From positions 1 to 53,292 of the IMG/VR virus record IMGVR_UViG_3300045977_000215: a stretch of DNA of 53,292 nucleotides, one strand, 5' to 3'. Positions within the stretch are counted from its first letter, which is position 1. The number at the start of each line of letters is the position of its first letter. This stretch comes from a virus. A program made the translations under genes and the position numbers. Below, piece by piece: positions 22,601-33,200 of the stretch. The notes under the pieces are model-generated. The model had not been told where the DNA came from, did no database searches, and was given only the letters and a program-made list of their open reading frames with translations.

Positions 22601-25063
22601 GACGTGGGCGCATGGGAGAAAGTGCTGGAAGCGTACTCCGACGTCTTGGCCGTCCTGCTCGCCAGCGCCGACGTCGAGCGAAGGCGCGCGGAGGAGATCG
22701 AACGGTTCAACCGCGAGGTCAGGCCCGGTCTGATCGCGGACCTCCTTGGCGATCCCGTCCAGATCGCGCTCCTGCTCGACCTGCCCGCCCTCGCGCAGGA
22801 AGGCGAGGAGACGGCCGACACCATGACGCGCATGGTCGTCGCGCTGGACGGCATCGGCCAGGCGATGGACATGCTCGGCGTCCGCGCCGCCCAGCTTCGC
22901 GGCGACCTCGATATCCCGGCGCAACTGGTCGAGCGTCTCGCGGAGATCGACAAGGCGATCGACATCGCCAACGTTGCGCCCGTCACGACACAAGACCCGG
23001 CGAAGATGAACGCCGCGATCCAGGACCTCATCACCCTGGAGGAGCAGCGTCTGGCGCTGATCCTGGAGACCACCGCCGCGCTCCGGTCCCAGATGCAGGC
23101 GCAGGCCGCGTCGCTCTCTAGCGGATTCGTCGCGCTGGCGCAGGCCGCACCGGTGCTCAATGACCTTGGTATCGCCGTCTACAACATGACGTATGCGCTC
23201 GGCGACGTCATCAACATCCTCGGCGAGGTGGGCGATGCCGCGGGCCAGCTCGCCACCGTCGGGAGTCAGGTGGCGGCGTTCGCCGCCGAGATCAGCGGCG
23301 CCGACCCGGCCGTGATCCTGGGGAGTGCCCGGGCTCTGGCCGCTGGCCTCAGCGCCACGGCGGCCAGTGTCAACGCGCTGGAGGATGCCCAGCAGCGCAT
23401 GGCCGGTCTGACGCAACTCCTCGGCGCCCTGACGACGGGCTACCAGGAGGCGACCGCAGCCCTGGCCGCCCACTTCGCCGAGCTCCAGGCGCAGGAGGAA
23501 GCCCTCCACGCCTCCAGGATCGACGCTCTGCAGTCGGAGGTCGATGCGGCCACCCGGATCGTCGAGGCGTACTACGGCTCCCAGAGGGACGCCCTGACGG
23601 CGCTCCTGGCGACCTCTCGCCAGTTCTCGGAGTCCGCTCGACGCGTCCGGGATCAGATACTCGGCATCCAGCTCGCGCCTACCACGTCGGCGCTCAACCC
23701 GGCGGATCGACTCGATGTGGCCCTGACCGAGCTAGGCGCCGCCTTCGCCAAGTTCCAGGCGACGCCGACCGCTGAGTTGGCCGACCGTGTCGGCGAGCGC
23801 GTGGGGCAAGCCCTGACGGCCGCCGGCGAGGTGTTCTCGCGGCCCTCGCCGGCCTTCGCCGCGTTGAGCGGTGACATGATCTCGATTCTGGAGACGGTGG
23901 CGGCGACCGCGGAAGCGCGCGTCGTCCCCGAGGAGGCGTCGCGGATTCTGCTGGCGTCGATCGACGCCTCGGAGACGGCCGCCCTGATCGAGCTGGGCGC
24001 GATCAACTCGGCCACGGCCGCCACAGAGGCCTACCTCAAGGGCACCCTCACCAAGGAGAATCTCGACCGGCTGCAAGACCTCGGCATCATCTCGCTGGCC
24101 CAGAAGGAGATCGCGACGGCGCTGGGTTCGCCGCTGACCGTCGAGACCGGTCTCAAGGAAATCCTCTCGGGCCTTGGGCTCTCACCCGAGACGGAGCAGT
24201 CGCTCAACGCCATCGCCGGCGTAGTGGCGGCCGGCAGTAGCGCGGCGCAGGCGATCAAAGACCTGAACACCGACCACGCCGCGAAGCTCGACGCCATCGC
24301 TGAGGCTGAGGCCGCGTGGGGCGCAGTGCTCAACCTGGAGCTAGCCAACATCGCGGGTCAGATCGTCGGCACGACAGCCGAGGTGCTCGATGTCGCCACC
24401 GAGGTAGGCGTAGTCAACTCGACGCTCTGGCACATCAGCACCCAGACGAACGGCATCTGGGGCGCGGCCAATGCCCTGTTGACTGAGCTGGTGACGACGC
24501 GGGCCGACCTCGTGCGCGTCATCGGGACCGCACCGGTCGATCAATTCATGCGCGACAGGGCCAAGGAGACCGCGGATAGCCTGCAGAATCTGCGCGAGTC
24601 GATCCATGGGTCACTCTGGCTGCTCGTCAGCGGACGGCTCGACGCCATCCTCGATCAGGGCGGCCCGCAGGCTGTGGCCGACGCGCTCAAGGGGCCCGCT
24701 GAGCAGACGGCGAGGAACACGTCGCTCATCGCGGCCAACATCTACTGGATGACCCACGCGCTGCGCGGGGGCATTGGCTTGGAACAGGTGGCGCTTCCGC
24801 AAGCCGCCACGGGGATGTGGGACGTCCCGCGCGACCAGGCGGTCTTCGTCCATCGCGGCGAGATGATCAAGCCCGCCGCCGCCGCTGAGTGGGAGCGCCG
24901 CGGGGGCCTGTCCGTCCAGACGGCGTCCGGATCGCGCACTGAGACAGAGCGCTCGGTGAATATCACGCTCAACATCTCCGGCGCGGACGATCCCCGGCGC
25001 GTCGGCGACGAAGTGATCCGTCGACTCCGGCGCGAGCTGGGGTTGTACGGGAAGACGCTCTGA
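19652..25063 (+). CDS. Tail tape measure protein, 1803 aa
   Basis: The largest tail-shaft gene, right after the chaperones. Long Ala-rich helical stretches, three tandem 37-residue repeats near residues 410-520, Gly/Ala hydrophobic segments near 650-860 that could insert in membrane, and a C-terminal DQAVFVHRGEMIKPAAA motif common to tape measures. Using the usual 1.5 angstrom per residue rule it would set a tail of roughly 270 nm. It may also help DNA cross the cell envelope. Confidence 0.95.
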   Translation: MATTANTVELRIVASGADQAARQLQGVAAAGAHVGTVTTSGASQASAALNGLSGSLKGVQGAAANVSTAMQTAGLNTGMLGQSLAALATPLGAVAVALGAVASAAIAGVRAMSTNADEVKRLVAVSGLSAEAADNLADTFQLLGKDSTALTNAMFKMGTEIDGGGKALAKLGVNLQDSSGALKSEGELFLEVRDRISEMGSASERSAALTQLFGRAGRELADVMSLSREEFRRVAEQAGAYSEWNETLQAQTVEYQRALAALGLQFDALAQTIGRTVIPPLTEFLRYLSEVIAKSKDPIDFVIRFTFGANPLTEISSAIRAQIDAVGEALFPTIRAKIRAQIKAEMDAAGEFARELARGESMSTMGATAQRTPFVPKVDDQAMKRAAAEAEKLAKQIRDIDEALREASTGFDAAVLEAGWQRVESGLEKAYQQAAEIDALLASIPADFDAAMLEAKWARVEAGMERAVAQAQAIDAALAAITDDFDAEVLEAGWRRQEAALDKAASRSEEYATSLAIIGAQAQILGRDFDATGARISILQGHLNALLSASRGEITPAIAELGATIRMELADQSLYQSIEQGFLSITDTFSKMATGLIQGTLDIADAFKNLGQSLLINFVNVVLHEVFDPILKAAASFVSDLLGMLLGRQSTGAAGGLLDAIVGAFSGAGGLGASTGGGTINPELLGAGATGTGGGFGMVADVGGYLATAYSAAAWALDKLGIAKLPSILDLVGKGLTYVGEAAGLITPAATAASAEFATLATSLGLAGTAAAAAGAAAVSMSGGVVGLTSAVGAFGPIATTTAEAIIVGGGAFGATAGGTVGSAATGAAASGGIAGGSLAVMGAGFVLGLPFILKMLQDFGVLGRSHADVLHERFQGARAAQGVLIDVNAALPDLTLQKAQTDASVRGNLALLGSFATFWRDTAKAELEAGMGGAGQEWRLALSNKFIEQLGELDIAADWKAAMDLGRENTGIGLLHGTVPFQDVGAWEKVLEAYSDVLAVLLASADVERRRAEEIERFNREVRPGLIADLLGDPVQIALLLDLPALAQEGEETADTMTRMVVALDGIGQAMDMLGVRAAQLRGDLDIPAQLVERLAEIDKAIDIANVAPVTTQDPAKMNAAIQDLITLEEQRLALILETTAALRSQMQAQAASLSSGFVALAQAAPVLNDLGIAVYNMTYALGDVINILGEVGDAAGQLATVGSQVAAFAAEISGADPAVILGSARALAAGLSATAASVNALEDAQQRMAGLTQLLGALTTGYQEATAALAAHFAELQAQEEALHASRIDALQSEVDAATRIVEAYYGSQRDALTALLATSRQFSESARRVRDQILGIQLAPTTSALNPADRLDVALTELGAAFAKFQATPTAELADRVGERVGQALTAAGEVFSRPSPAFAALSGDMISILETVAATAEARVVPEEASRILLASIDASETAALIELGAINSATAATEAYLKGTLTKENLDRLQDLGIISLAQKEIATALGSPLTVETGLKEILSGLGLSPETEQSLNAIAGVVAAGSSAAQAIKDLNTDHAAKLDAIAEAEAAWGAVLNLELANIAGQIVGTTAEVLDVATEVGVVNSTLWHISTQTNGIWGAANALLTELVTTRADLVRVIGTAPVDQFMRDRAKETADSLQNLRESIHGSLWLLVSGRLDAILDQGGPQAVADALKGPAEQTARNTSLIAANIYWMTHALRGGIGLEQVALPQAATGMWDVPRDQAVFVHRGEMIKPAAAAEWERRGGLSVQTASGSRTETERSVNITLNISGADDPRRVGDEVIRRLRRELGLYGKTL
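20876..21210 (+). repeat. Three tandem 111-bp (37-aa) repeats in the tape measure
   Basis: Copies anchor at TTTGAT 20882, TTCGAT 20993 and TTTGAC 21104, each 111 bases apart. Encoded consensus is FDAAVLEAGWQRVESGLEKA plus an AxxIDAxLAxI part. DNA copies have diverged at third positions, so the duplication is old and held by protein selection. Confidence 0.8.
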
Positions 25064-25133
25064 TGATCTGCCCCCATCTGCGGCCAGCCGGCGCGCTTTG
25101 CCGGGGACGCCTAGAGCTGCAGGGACGGAGGCC

Positions 25134-25271
25134 ATGAGACGGCAATCAGGCTGGGGCTATATAGCGATGGAGCATGCCTACTTTGATTGGATCTTCAGCC
25201 CCGAGTATTGGACGGCATGCCCACCGGGCGCATCACCATCGTGGGCGCGCGGTATATGGCGGCTGGGCTAG
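25134..25271 (+). CDS. Small hypothetical protein, 45 aa
   Basis: ATG 25134, stop directly before the ATG at 25272. Aromatic-rich (EHAYFDWIFSPEYW). A 24-residue ORF (25063-25137) overlaps both the tape measure stop and this start and may be only a coupling leader. Two other frames are open here, so this call is tentative. Confidence 0.35.
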   Translation: MRRQSGWGYIAMEHAYFDWIFSPEYWTACPPGASPSWARGIWRLG

Positions 25272-26084
25272 ATGGCGAGCCAGTCTTACATCTCCTTCTC
25301 CAACCTCGCGAAGACGGCGACGATCACCGTCTCGTCGGAAGCCAGCGGCTATCCCAAGGCCAACCTCCAGGAGCCGGAACTCCTCGGCCTGCCCTGGCGC
25401 GCCACGGTGGCCACGGACTCGTGGATCGTGATCGACCTCGGCAGCGCAATTCCCTTCGATCGCCTGTCGCTGATCGGCGCCAACGTCACCAGCGTCAAGA
25501 TTCAGCAACACACCTCCGACTCGTGGGGCGCGCCCGCGTACGACTCCGGCACGCTGACCATCGGCCGCGATCCCGACCAGCGGCTCTATCGCCTGACGGT
25601 GGCGAGCGGCGGAAATTTCACGCGCCGGTTCACGCGCATCGTCATCCCGACGCAAACGCCGGTGAGCGGCTCCACGTTTGAGCTAGCGGGCATCCACCTC
25701 GGAAATTTCACCACTATCCCGCACGGCATCGCCGTCTTCCCAGGCTATCGCGCCGCCCGCGCCAGACCCTTCGTCTCGCACCGGGCGCAGCTCGGCGGGT
25801 GGAGCGTGGCGTACCCGAGCGGCGACACCTTCTCGACGCCGCGCTATTCCAGGTTTGCCGCGAAGAGCACCACGACGCCAGGCATCGGCGACGAGTACGC
25901 GTCGTGGCTCGCGATCGACCGCCAGATCGACGCGGCGCCCAAGGGCATCTTCTGCCTCGCGCTGCCCTGGCTCGGCCCGGGCGCCGTGGGGATGTTCCGC
26001 CAGGTGAATGACCACGACTGGCAGGACGACGGCGCCACGGTCATGCGAGACGCCTGGGACCTCGACGAAGCGAGTGTCGGCTGA
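25272..26084 (+). CDS. Distal tail / minor tail protein, 270 aa
   Basis: Follows the tape measure as distal tail (Dit-like) proteins do. The N-terminal part has a discoidin-like beta pattern (WIVIDLGSAIPFDRLSLIGA), and the rest is beta-rich with a Trp-rich end. It likely forms the hub at the tail tip. Family assignment is from order and fold pattern. Confidence 0.65.
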   Translation: MASQSYISFSNLAKTATITVSSEASGYPKANLQEPELLGLPWRATVATDSWIVIDLGSAIPFDRLSLIGANVTSVKIQQHTSDSWGAPAYDSGTLTIGRDPDQRLYRLTVASGGNFTRRFTRIVIPTQTPVSGSTFELAGIHLGNFTTIPHGIAVFPGYRAARARPFVSHRAQLGGWSVAYPSGDTFSTPRYSRFAAKSTTTPGIGDEYASWLAIDRQIDAAPKGIFCLALPWLGPGAVGMFRQVNDHDWQDDGATVMRDAWDLDEASVG

Positions 26085-26809
26085 TGGCCATCTTCACCTT
26101 CGTCCGGCGACACCTGGCCATCTTCGGGTTCTCGCCGACCGCACCCGGAGAACCCGACGACCTCAACGGGCACATGCTGGAGGACGGCCTCGGCAAGGAT
26201 TACTGGGGGCAAATCTACCTGGACTCCGAGGCCACGAATGAGGCGTTGAGCAATGATGGCCGCGCGTGGACCAACTGCCCGCTGCGGTACTCGCTGATCG
26301 CGAGCTCGGCCGCGATCGCCAACACCACCACGCCGTCGTACTTCAGCAAGACGATCACCATTCCGGCGCCGTCGGCCAACTTCCTCGGGATCAACGTCGC
26401 GGGGACGATGGTGCGCGTGACCGCGATGGGATCGATGGGGACGAAGGCGTCGTCGCCGGGCGGTCTTGTCAACGCGGGCATCTACCGCCCGACGGGGAAC
26501 CTGGTGTTTGGCGAAGCGGGCGCCGTCCCGGCATTCGCGGGGGGCCTGGGCGGCGCCGGGTGGGCGATCCAGTCGATTAGTACAGTGCGGACCACGGGGG
26601 CGAGCGGTACGATGTCGCGGGGTGCGCTGTCGAGTTTCCCCGGCGTCGTGGGAACCTGTCAGGCCGCAGGCACGCTCACCACGATCGACATGACGGCCGC
26701 CATCGAGATCGGCGTGGCGTGGGCCTGGGCGACGGCCGACGTCGCGAACACCGCGACGCTCACGCAACTCCTGGTCGAGATCGCCTACCCAGGATCGACG
26801 GTGAGCTGA
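26084..26809 (+). CDS. Minor tail structural protein, 241 aa
   Basis: TGATG overlap with the distal tail gene. A short N-terminal region (MAIFTFVRRHLAIFGF) followed by a Gly/Ala/Thr-rich beta protein. No recognised domain. It ends a few bases before a good ribosome site for the next gene. Confidence 0.6.
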   Translation: MAIFTFVRRHLAIFGFSPTAPGEPDDLNGHMLEDGLGKDYWGQIYLDSEATNEALSNDGRAWTNCPLRYSLIASSAAIANTTTPSYFSKTITIPAPSANFLGINVAGTMVRVTAMGSMGTKASSPGGLVNAGIYRPTGNLVFGEAGAVPAFAGGLGGAGWAIQSISTVRTTGASGTMSRGALSSFPGVVGTCQAAGTLTTIDMTAAIEIGVAWAWATADVANTATLTQLLVEIAYPGSTVS

Positions 26810-26823
26810 GAAAGGAATAGCCC

Positions 26824-27231
26824 ATGGCATTTCAGGCTTCTGTCGCCGTCCGCAACGCCAAGCTCGACGCCGTGGAAACGGCCATTGGCACTTCGGCCGT
26901 GCTCAAAATCCGCACGGGCTCGCAGCCGGCTTCCGTGGCGACCGCGGATAGCGGCACGGTGCTGGCCACGGTCAATCTACCGTCCGACTGGATGGCGGCC
27001 GCGTCGAGCGGCACGAAGGCCATGGCGGGAACGTGGCAGGACAGCTCGGCTGATGCGACCGGGACGGCGGGGCACTACCGCATCTACGCCAGCGACGGCA
27101 CGACGGCGCATTTGCAGGGCAGCGTGACGGCTACGGGCGGGGGCGGGGACCTCACGGTTGATAGCGTGAGCTTCACGGCCGCGCAGTCCTTCACCATCAC
27201 CTCCTATACCTGGACCGAAGGGAACGCCTAG
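26824..27231 (+). CDS. Tail-associated protein, 135 aa
   Basis: AAAGGAAT precedes ATG 26824. Starts with FQASVAVRNAKLDAVETAIG, a pattern shared by small structural phage proteins located before fibre genes, then beta strands with a glycine turn (ATGGGGDLTVDSVSFTA). Probably a fibre base or adaptor. Confidence 0.65.
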   Translation: MAFQASVAVRNAKLDAVETAIGTSAVLKIRTGSQPASVATADSGTVLATVNLPSDWMAAASSGTKAMAGTWQDSSADATGTAGHYRIYASDGTTAHLQGSVTATGGGGDLTVDSVSFTAAQSFTITSYTWTEGNA

Positions 27232-27240
27232 CAGCCGACT

Positions 27241-30200
27241 ATGGCGATCACCGTCACGCTGCGCTCGCAAACAGCAGACGCGACCGACGCCTCGTTTTAT
27301 GGCATTGCGAGCGTAACGCCCTCGTCCAATAAGCTCAGCCTGTTGGCCGTCACGTCGCATCGGGGCACTGCGACACCGACGGTGCCAACCGTGACGGGCT
27401 GCGGGCTTACGTGGGTCCAGGTCGCGACGGTCACCTACAACACGCTGGCCTCGGCGGACTCGCGCCTCACGGTGTTTCGCGCGATGGGCGGCTCACCGAC
27501 CGAGGGGAACATCGTCGCGGATTGGTCCGGCGTGACGCAGCAATGCGGGCTCCTGAGCTGGGCCGAAGCGGATGGCGTCGACACGGGCGGCACCAACGGC
27601 TCGGCGGCCGTGGTGCAAGCGGTCACCAGCGCGTCGAACGCCGCCACGTCCATCGGCGCGTCGCTCTCGCCCTTCGGCGACGGGACGAACAATGCCGCCT
27701 GGGCCGTGGCGACGCACGACGGATCGGTCTCCGCCATGACCGTCACGGCGAACGGCTACACGGAACTCGGGACACAGCAAACGATCACGGCGCCCAACGC
27801 GCGCATCGGCTCGGCGTGGCGAGTGGGGGACGCCGATCCATCCTTTACCTGGACGGCCAACCGCGACGTCGCGATGATCGCCGTCGAGATCAAAGCCGCC
27901 GCAACCGGTGTCACCGGCAGTGGCGCGGTCACCTTCGACGGGATGACCTCCAGCGGGGAGGGTAGTGTCGGCGGCGGCGGTGGCGCGGCCATCGACCAGG
28001 GCTACGACTTTCGGGCGTCGGAACCATACGTTACCGATGCTGATGGCGAGATATGGGTCGGCGGTGGCACGGCGAATGGGTGGTCGACCGATGATGTCAA
28101 CGCGACGGACGGTAGTACGGGCGTGGACTACCGACTCGCCGGGAGTTGCTGGATTGAGAACGACGGCACGCAGGGGACGTACTCGATCACCTTGCCGTCG
28201 ACCGGGACATTCACGATTCGCATCGCGGCCGGCGCAGTAAGCTTTGCGTCAGATGAACAGTTCGTCCAGATTCAGGATGACACAACGCCGGTCCTCACTA
28301 TCAATCAGGCGGCCGGCTATGGGATCGCCCAGTTCTACGACGCGACGAACACGCTCCGGACTAGTGCGTCGGATTGGGTCAGCAACAACGCCTCGGTTGA
28401 TCTGACCTTCACGACCACGACGCTGCGCATTCTCCTCGGCACGGCTGGCTCAAACCCGAGCACGTGGTCCGCTATCGCCCATCTCCACATCTTCAGCGCG
28501 GGAGGGGGGGGCGGTGGCCCGGTCGAAGGCGTCGGCGCCGTGACCTGGGCCGGGATGACGTCCAGCGGGTCCGGCATCGGGCCGGGCGGGTCGTCCGGCA
28601 AGCCCGCGCAGGGCGCGACGGTCAACGCCGCGCATGCCCTGGCGCCGGTCCACTGTTGGCTCATGGATGAGGCGACGGGCCGTCCGCACGATATCGGCAC
28701 GGCGGCCTTGCCGCCGCCGTCGCTCGACACGCCGACATGGAGCACGGTCGGCGGCTTCGGGGCGGTCACGCAATGGGACGGGACCAAGCACACGGAGTAC
28801 GGGACCGGCAATCTCCTGGCGGGCTCGACGAAGTTCACCATCGTTCTGTCTGCGAAGCCGGACGCGACGCTCGGATGGAACCAGACCGGCGCGTTTCTCT
28901 CGAAGAAGGTCTCGGCTGGGTCTGGATTCATCCTGATGTTCGGCCCCAGTGCGTCCGGGTTCACGTCGTCGATGTGGTTCGAGGTCGGCATCGGCACCAC
29001 CTACGGCATTGATTACGGGTGGTATGTTCCCACGCCGAGCGGCACTCAGCAGCAGATCATCGTGGCCTACGATGCCGCGCGCGCGGCCGGCGACCGCGTG
29101 CGCCTCTACATCGACGGGACGCAGATCACCGATGGCCACAACGGCGGTAGTCCGGTTTCCGTCGAGGGCACGCCGACCGTCCCGAGCGATACGACGACGA
29201 TGATCAAGCTCGGCGAAGGCGCGAAGTGGTCGGAGACGCAAGACGGCAAGGAGTTCAAGGGCGACCTCGGCTATCTCTACATCATCAACAACTTCTTCCC
29301 GACGGCCGGCGAGGTCGCGTCCCTCGCGAGCAACCCGTTCCCGTTCGCGCGCACATCGCCGCTGCTCACCGCGATCTCGGCGACCGGGCTCACGAACACA
29401 ACGGCCACGATCACGTGGACCACCGAGGTGAACGCCACCTCGCGTGTCGAGTACGGGATTACGGATTACGCGCAGTCCGCCACGGATGGCGCGCTGGTCA
29501 CGGCGCACAGCATGCCGCTGTCCGGGCTCACGCCGAATACCGTCTACCAGTTCCGCGTGAAGTCGACGGCGAGCAGCGTGACGGCCACGTCGGGACATTT
29601 CAGCTTTCAGACGACGCCGACCCCGGCAGTGCTCGGGCCGGTCCTCATCGATAAGCTCAGTTCCACTAAGGTGCGGGTCTCCTTCGCGTCGGACATCCCG
29701 ACCACGGCTGTCGTGGACTATGGCGTGACGGTCGGCTACGGGAGCCAGGTCACCGATACGACTCTCCAGACATTGCACCGCATCATGCTGTCTGGTCTGT
29801 CTGCCGCGACGCCGTATCACATCCGGGCCACGGTCACCACGGCGAGTCTCGTGAGCACGCTGTCGCCTGACCGTGTGTTCCAGACCACCATTGCGGACAT
29901 CGTGGCGCCGGCTGCCATCACGAATCTGTCGGTGCTCGCCAACCGGATCGCCCAGAACGGAGTCCGTCTTCGGTGGACGGCGCCTGGCAGCGATGGCACC
30001 ACCGGGCGGGCCGCAACCTACACGGTGAAGCGTTCCACGGCGATGATTAACGAAGGGAACTTTGCTGCGGCGACAACGGTCGCCCAGACGATCGACGCGA
30101 CGATGGCCGGTGGGACGGAGGAGGTGATCGTCCCAGGACTCAACCCGTCGACCACGTATTTCTTCGCGGTGAAGACGACGGACGCAGAAGGCAACACCTC

Positions 30201-33200
30201 GGCTGTCTCGAACATCCCGTCGACGACGACGCTCGCTGGCCGCGCGGCGCAAGACGTCTGGGGTGGCGATACGCGTATCCAGTCGCCGACCGGCATCAAT
30301 GTCGGCTGCACGTTCTCGGGTGTGTCGACCGGGATGACGTCGACCGTCTTGACGCACGCGGGCGCGAGCTTCCCGATTGATGGCCGCCTCGTGGGCAAGC
30401 TCATCTGTCCGAACACCGCGTTTGTGGACGCACCACCGAATAACCGACAACTCTGGTACCGGATCGCCAGCAACACCGCCACCACGATCACTATCGTGGG
30501 AGGGCCCGATGGCGCGCTGACCGATCACGCGACGTCGGGTAACGCCTACATGATCACCGGCGTCTTCCGAGTCGAAAAGATCGGAGACCAGTGGTGGTTC
30601 ATCGATCCGGAGGGCTACGCCTACTGTCATCGGGGCGCGGTGGGCGTGGTCGACAAGTTTGGCGGCGGCTTCGAGACAACCAACGTCTACACGGCGATCT
30701 ACCTGGAGACTGCGGCCGGGACGAAGACGGCCAACCTGCGCCTGGAAGGTGCGTCATGGGCCATGGACCCAGCGGCGGCGCCTGGCGATGTTATCGACTC
30801 CAGCGGCGTCACTTGCCAAGCCGTCAACGACAAGATGTACATTGGTCACTCCCGCCCCTTCGCCGAGACGTACTTTCAGATGAGCCAGGTGGGTGTGGGT
30901 GGGGCGATCCAGTGGTACTACTCCATCAGCGGCGGCAGTGGCTGGCAACTCCTCGGCGTGGGCGGGGCGACCGGGCATCCGTACAACACGCTCGCGTTCT
31001 CCGGCAATGCGAACTACACCGATCAGTCCTGGGCGTTCCACATCTCGGATACGGGAACGATTCAAGGCAATGGGCAGGGCTACAACGGGCTCCGGGTCTC
31101 GTGGTTTCGTCCGGAGCAGTATCCGGCGCCGACGGATTGGGCTCCGGTGACGCTCTCCGGCACGGACGGCGTCGCTCGGTACTATCTCCGTGGCGTCGTG
31201 ACCACGCAGTTCACGACGGACCCGAAGGTCAATGCGTGCTTCGATTGTACGCGTCAAAGCCAGTTGATCGACCTCAAGTATCAGGGGGCCTCCGTCTCGA
31301 TCGGCCAAGGGCTCTGGGATCAGATGAGAGGGTGGGGTCTGACGGGGTGCGGCTACTCGTCGAGCTACGCCGACTACGCGATGGCGGCCGGGCTCGTGCG
31401 GCATGCCCCGATCTGGCATCACACCAACGTGACGTATAACGCCGAGCCGATCGTCAAGAATATGTACTCGCAGGTTCCGAACTCGGGCTCGCCTGATATA
31501 GGGCGCTCCATCTACGGGGTGTCGACGGGTCTGACGGCCACGACGTTGACCGATAGCACGGCGCCCTTCGGGGCCGTCAATAGTCTCGTGGGCAAGCGGA
31601 TGGTGCCGAACACCGCCGCCGATAACTCCACCTTCTCGTATTCCTATCCGATCGTCTCGAACACCTCTACCGTGGTCACAATCTCTGGTGGGGATACGGC
31701 CAGCATGCTCGACCATGCGACCGTCGGCGACCAGTGGAAGATCGCGATGGAGATCGGTCGCGAGCAGGTCGACGTCTGGGAGCCGAGCCTGTACGACAGC
31801 GCCGGGGACATCCTAAACTATCCACCGTCCAGTCCCTACGTCTGGTGGCACTTCCGGCCCAATCCGAATGTCCTCTTCTACGTCACCGACGAGCCCGACT
31901 TTATTTACGGGATGTCCTGGGAGTACGAGCGCACGCACATGATCTATTGCGTGGCCGCGAGCAATCCCTATCGCGTCGAGAACCTCAAGCACGGGCCGGT
32001 CGGGGGTGGAGATCACCGGCTCTTTGCCAAGTACGCTTGGCGCGACTATCTGAGATACAAGTACAAGCCCGCGGCCGAGTCGAAGACGCCGCTGACGCGC
32101 GAGTCGACGGTGCCGCTGTACACCTACACCGGGAGCGCTGACGATAACACGGCGCTCACCAATCTCAACGCCGCGTGGAACACGGCCTACACCACGTGGG
32201 ACACGCAGAGCGGCAGCATCGCGGCCGGGACGAACGCCTGGAAGTGGGACAACACGACCGGAACTGGATTTATGGATGAGAACGGCATCCACCTCGTGAC
32301 GACGTTCCCGCCACTGGCCAACGGCAGCGTCGGCGCGCACGTCAGCTATGACAACCTGGAGGCCAACTGCCGGACCCAGGCTATCTACAACGATATCCGC
32401 GACTTCTCGGCACTTACCGCGAGCAAGTACACCTACATCGTGTACGACCAGCTTCACGCGCGATCACCGAACCTCGTCGCGAGCTTCTTCTACGGACCCT
32501 CGCCGGAGCAGGCGCGGGCCATCAACGAATATGCCGATATCGAATGGACGTCGACCAGTCCGCTCCTGACGCGCGCCGAGAATGCCGCGGCGAATAATAC
32601 GGCGCTCCCTGGCCACGTCGTATATCGCTATTTGAACGACCACGAGAGGCCGCTCTACTACGAAGTCTATACGATGTGCACGCAGGACTCGCCGATCAAC
32701 TACGGCGGCGTGGTGTCGTCGGTCTCCTACTCCAGCGGCACCAACCGTACGGAGATCACCTGGACGCTGGGGCAACCGCTCCTGATCAGGAACAGCGTCG
32801 ACAAGTTCATTCACGTCGTCGAGAGCGACACCGCGCACCGGATCGTCGATTTCGTGGGGACGACCCTGTACGTTGCCGGAGATCAAACCGCGTTCGTGGC
32901 GGTCGGGAACACCATCGAGGTTCCGGATGCTATCGCGCTGGCCTGGGGCTATCCTGACTGGCCGAAGACGCATGCGTCGGCAGCCGCCGCGGAGCGCGAC
33001 GAGCTGTCGTCGCTCGTCATGACCGCGCGGGCGCCAGACGGGACGTACCCCGTCGCCGGCATCTCGAAGTGGGGATTCCAGGACAACCCGCAGATGCTCG
33101 GCTATGAGACCTCGGCATGGGGGTGGAACACCTCGCAATTCAACGCCTACGACGGCATTGAGAACGTCGTCCCGGCCACGAAGGACGCCAACGGCGTGTG

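Noticed and set aside
27960-28600. Glycine-rich MTSSG segments as collagen-like repeats
   Set aside because: No regular Gly-X-Y periodicity; they are better described as flexible linkers between fibre domains.
28450-30630. Long minus-strand ORF (726 codons) opposite the giant fibre
   Set aside because: Arg/Pro/Gly-rich shadow of a GC-rich gene, no ribosome site, no domain-like sequence; the plus strand has recognisable Fn3 and LamG patterns.
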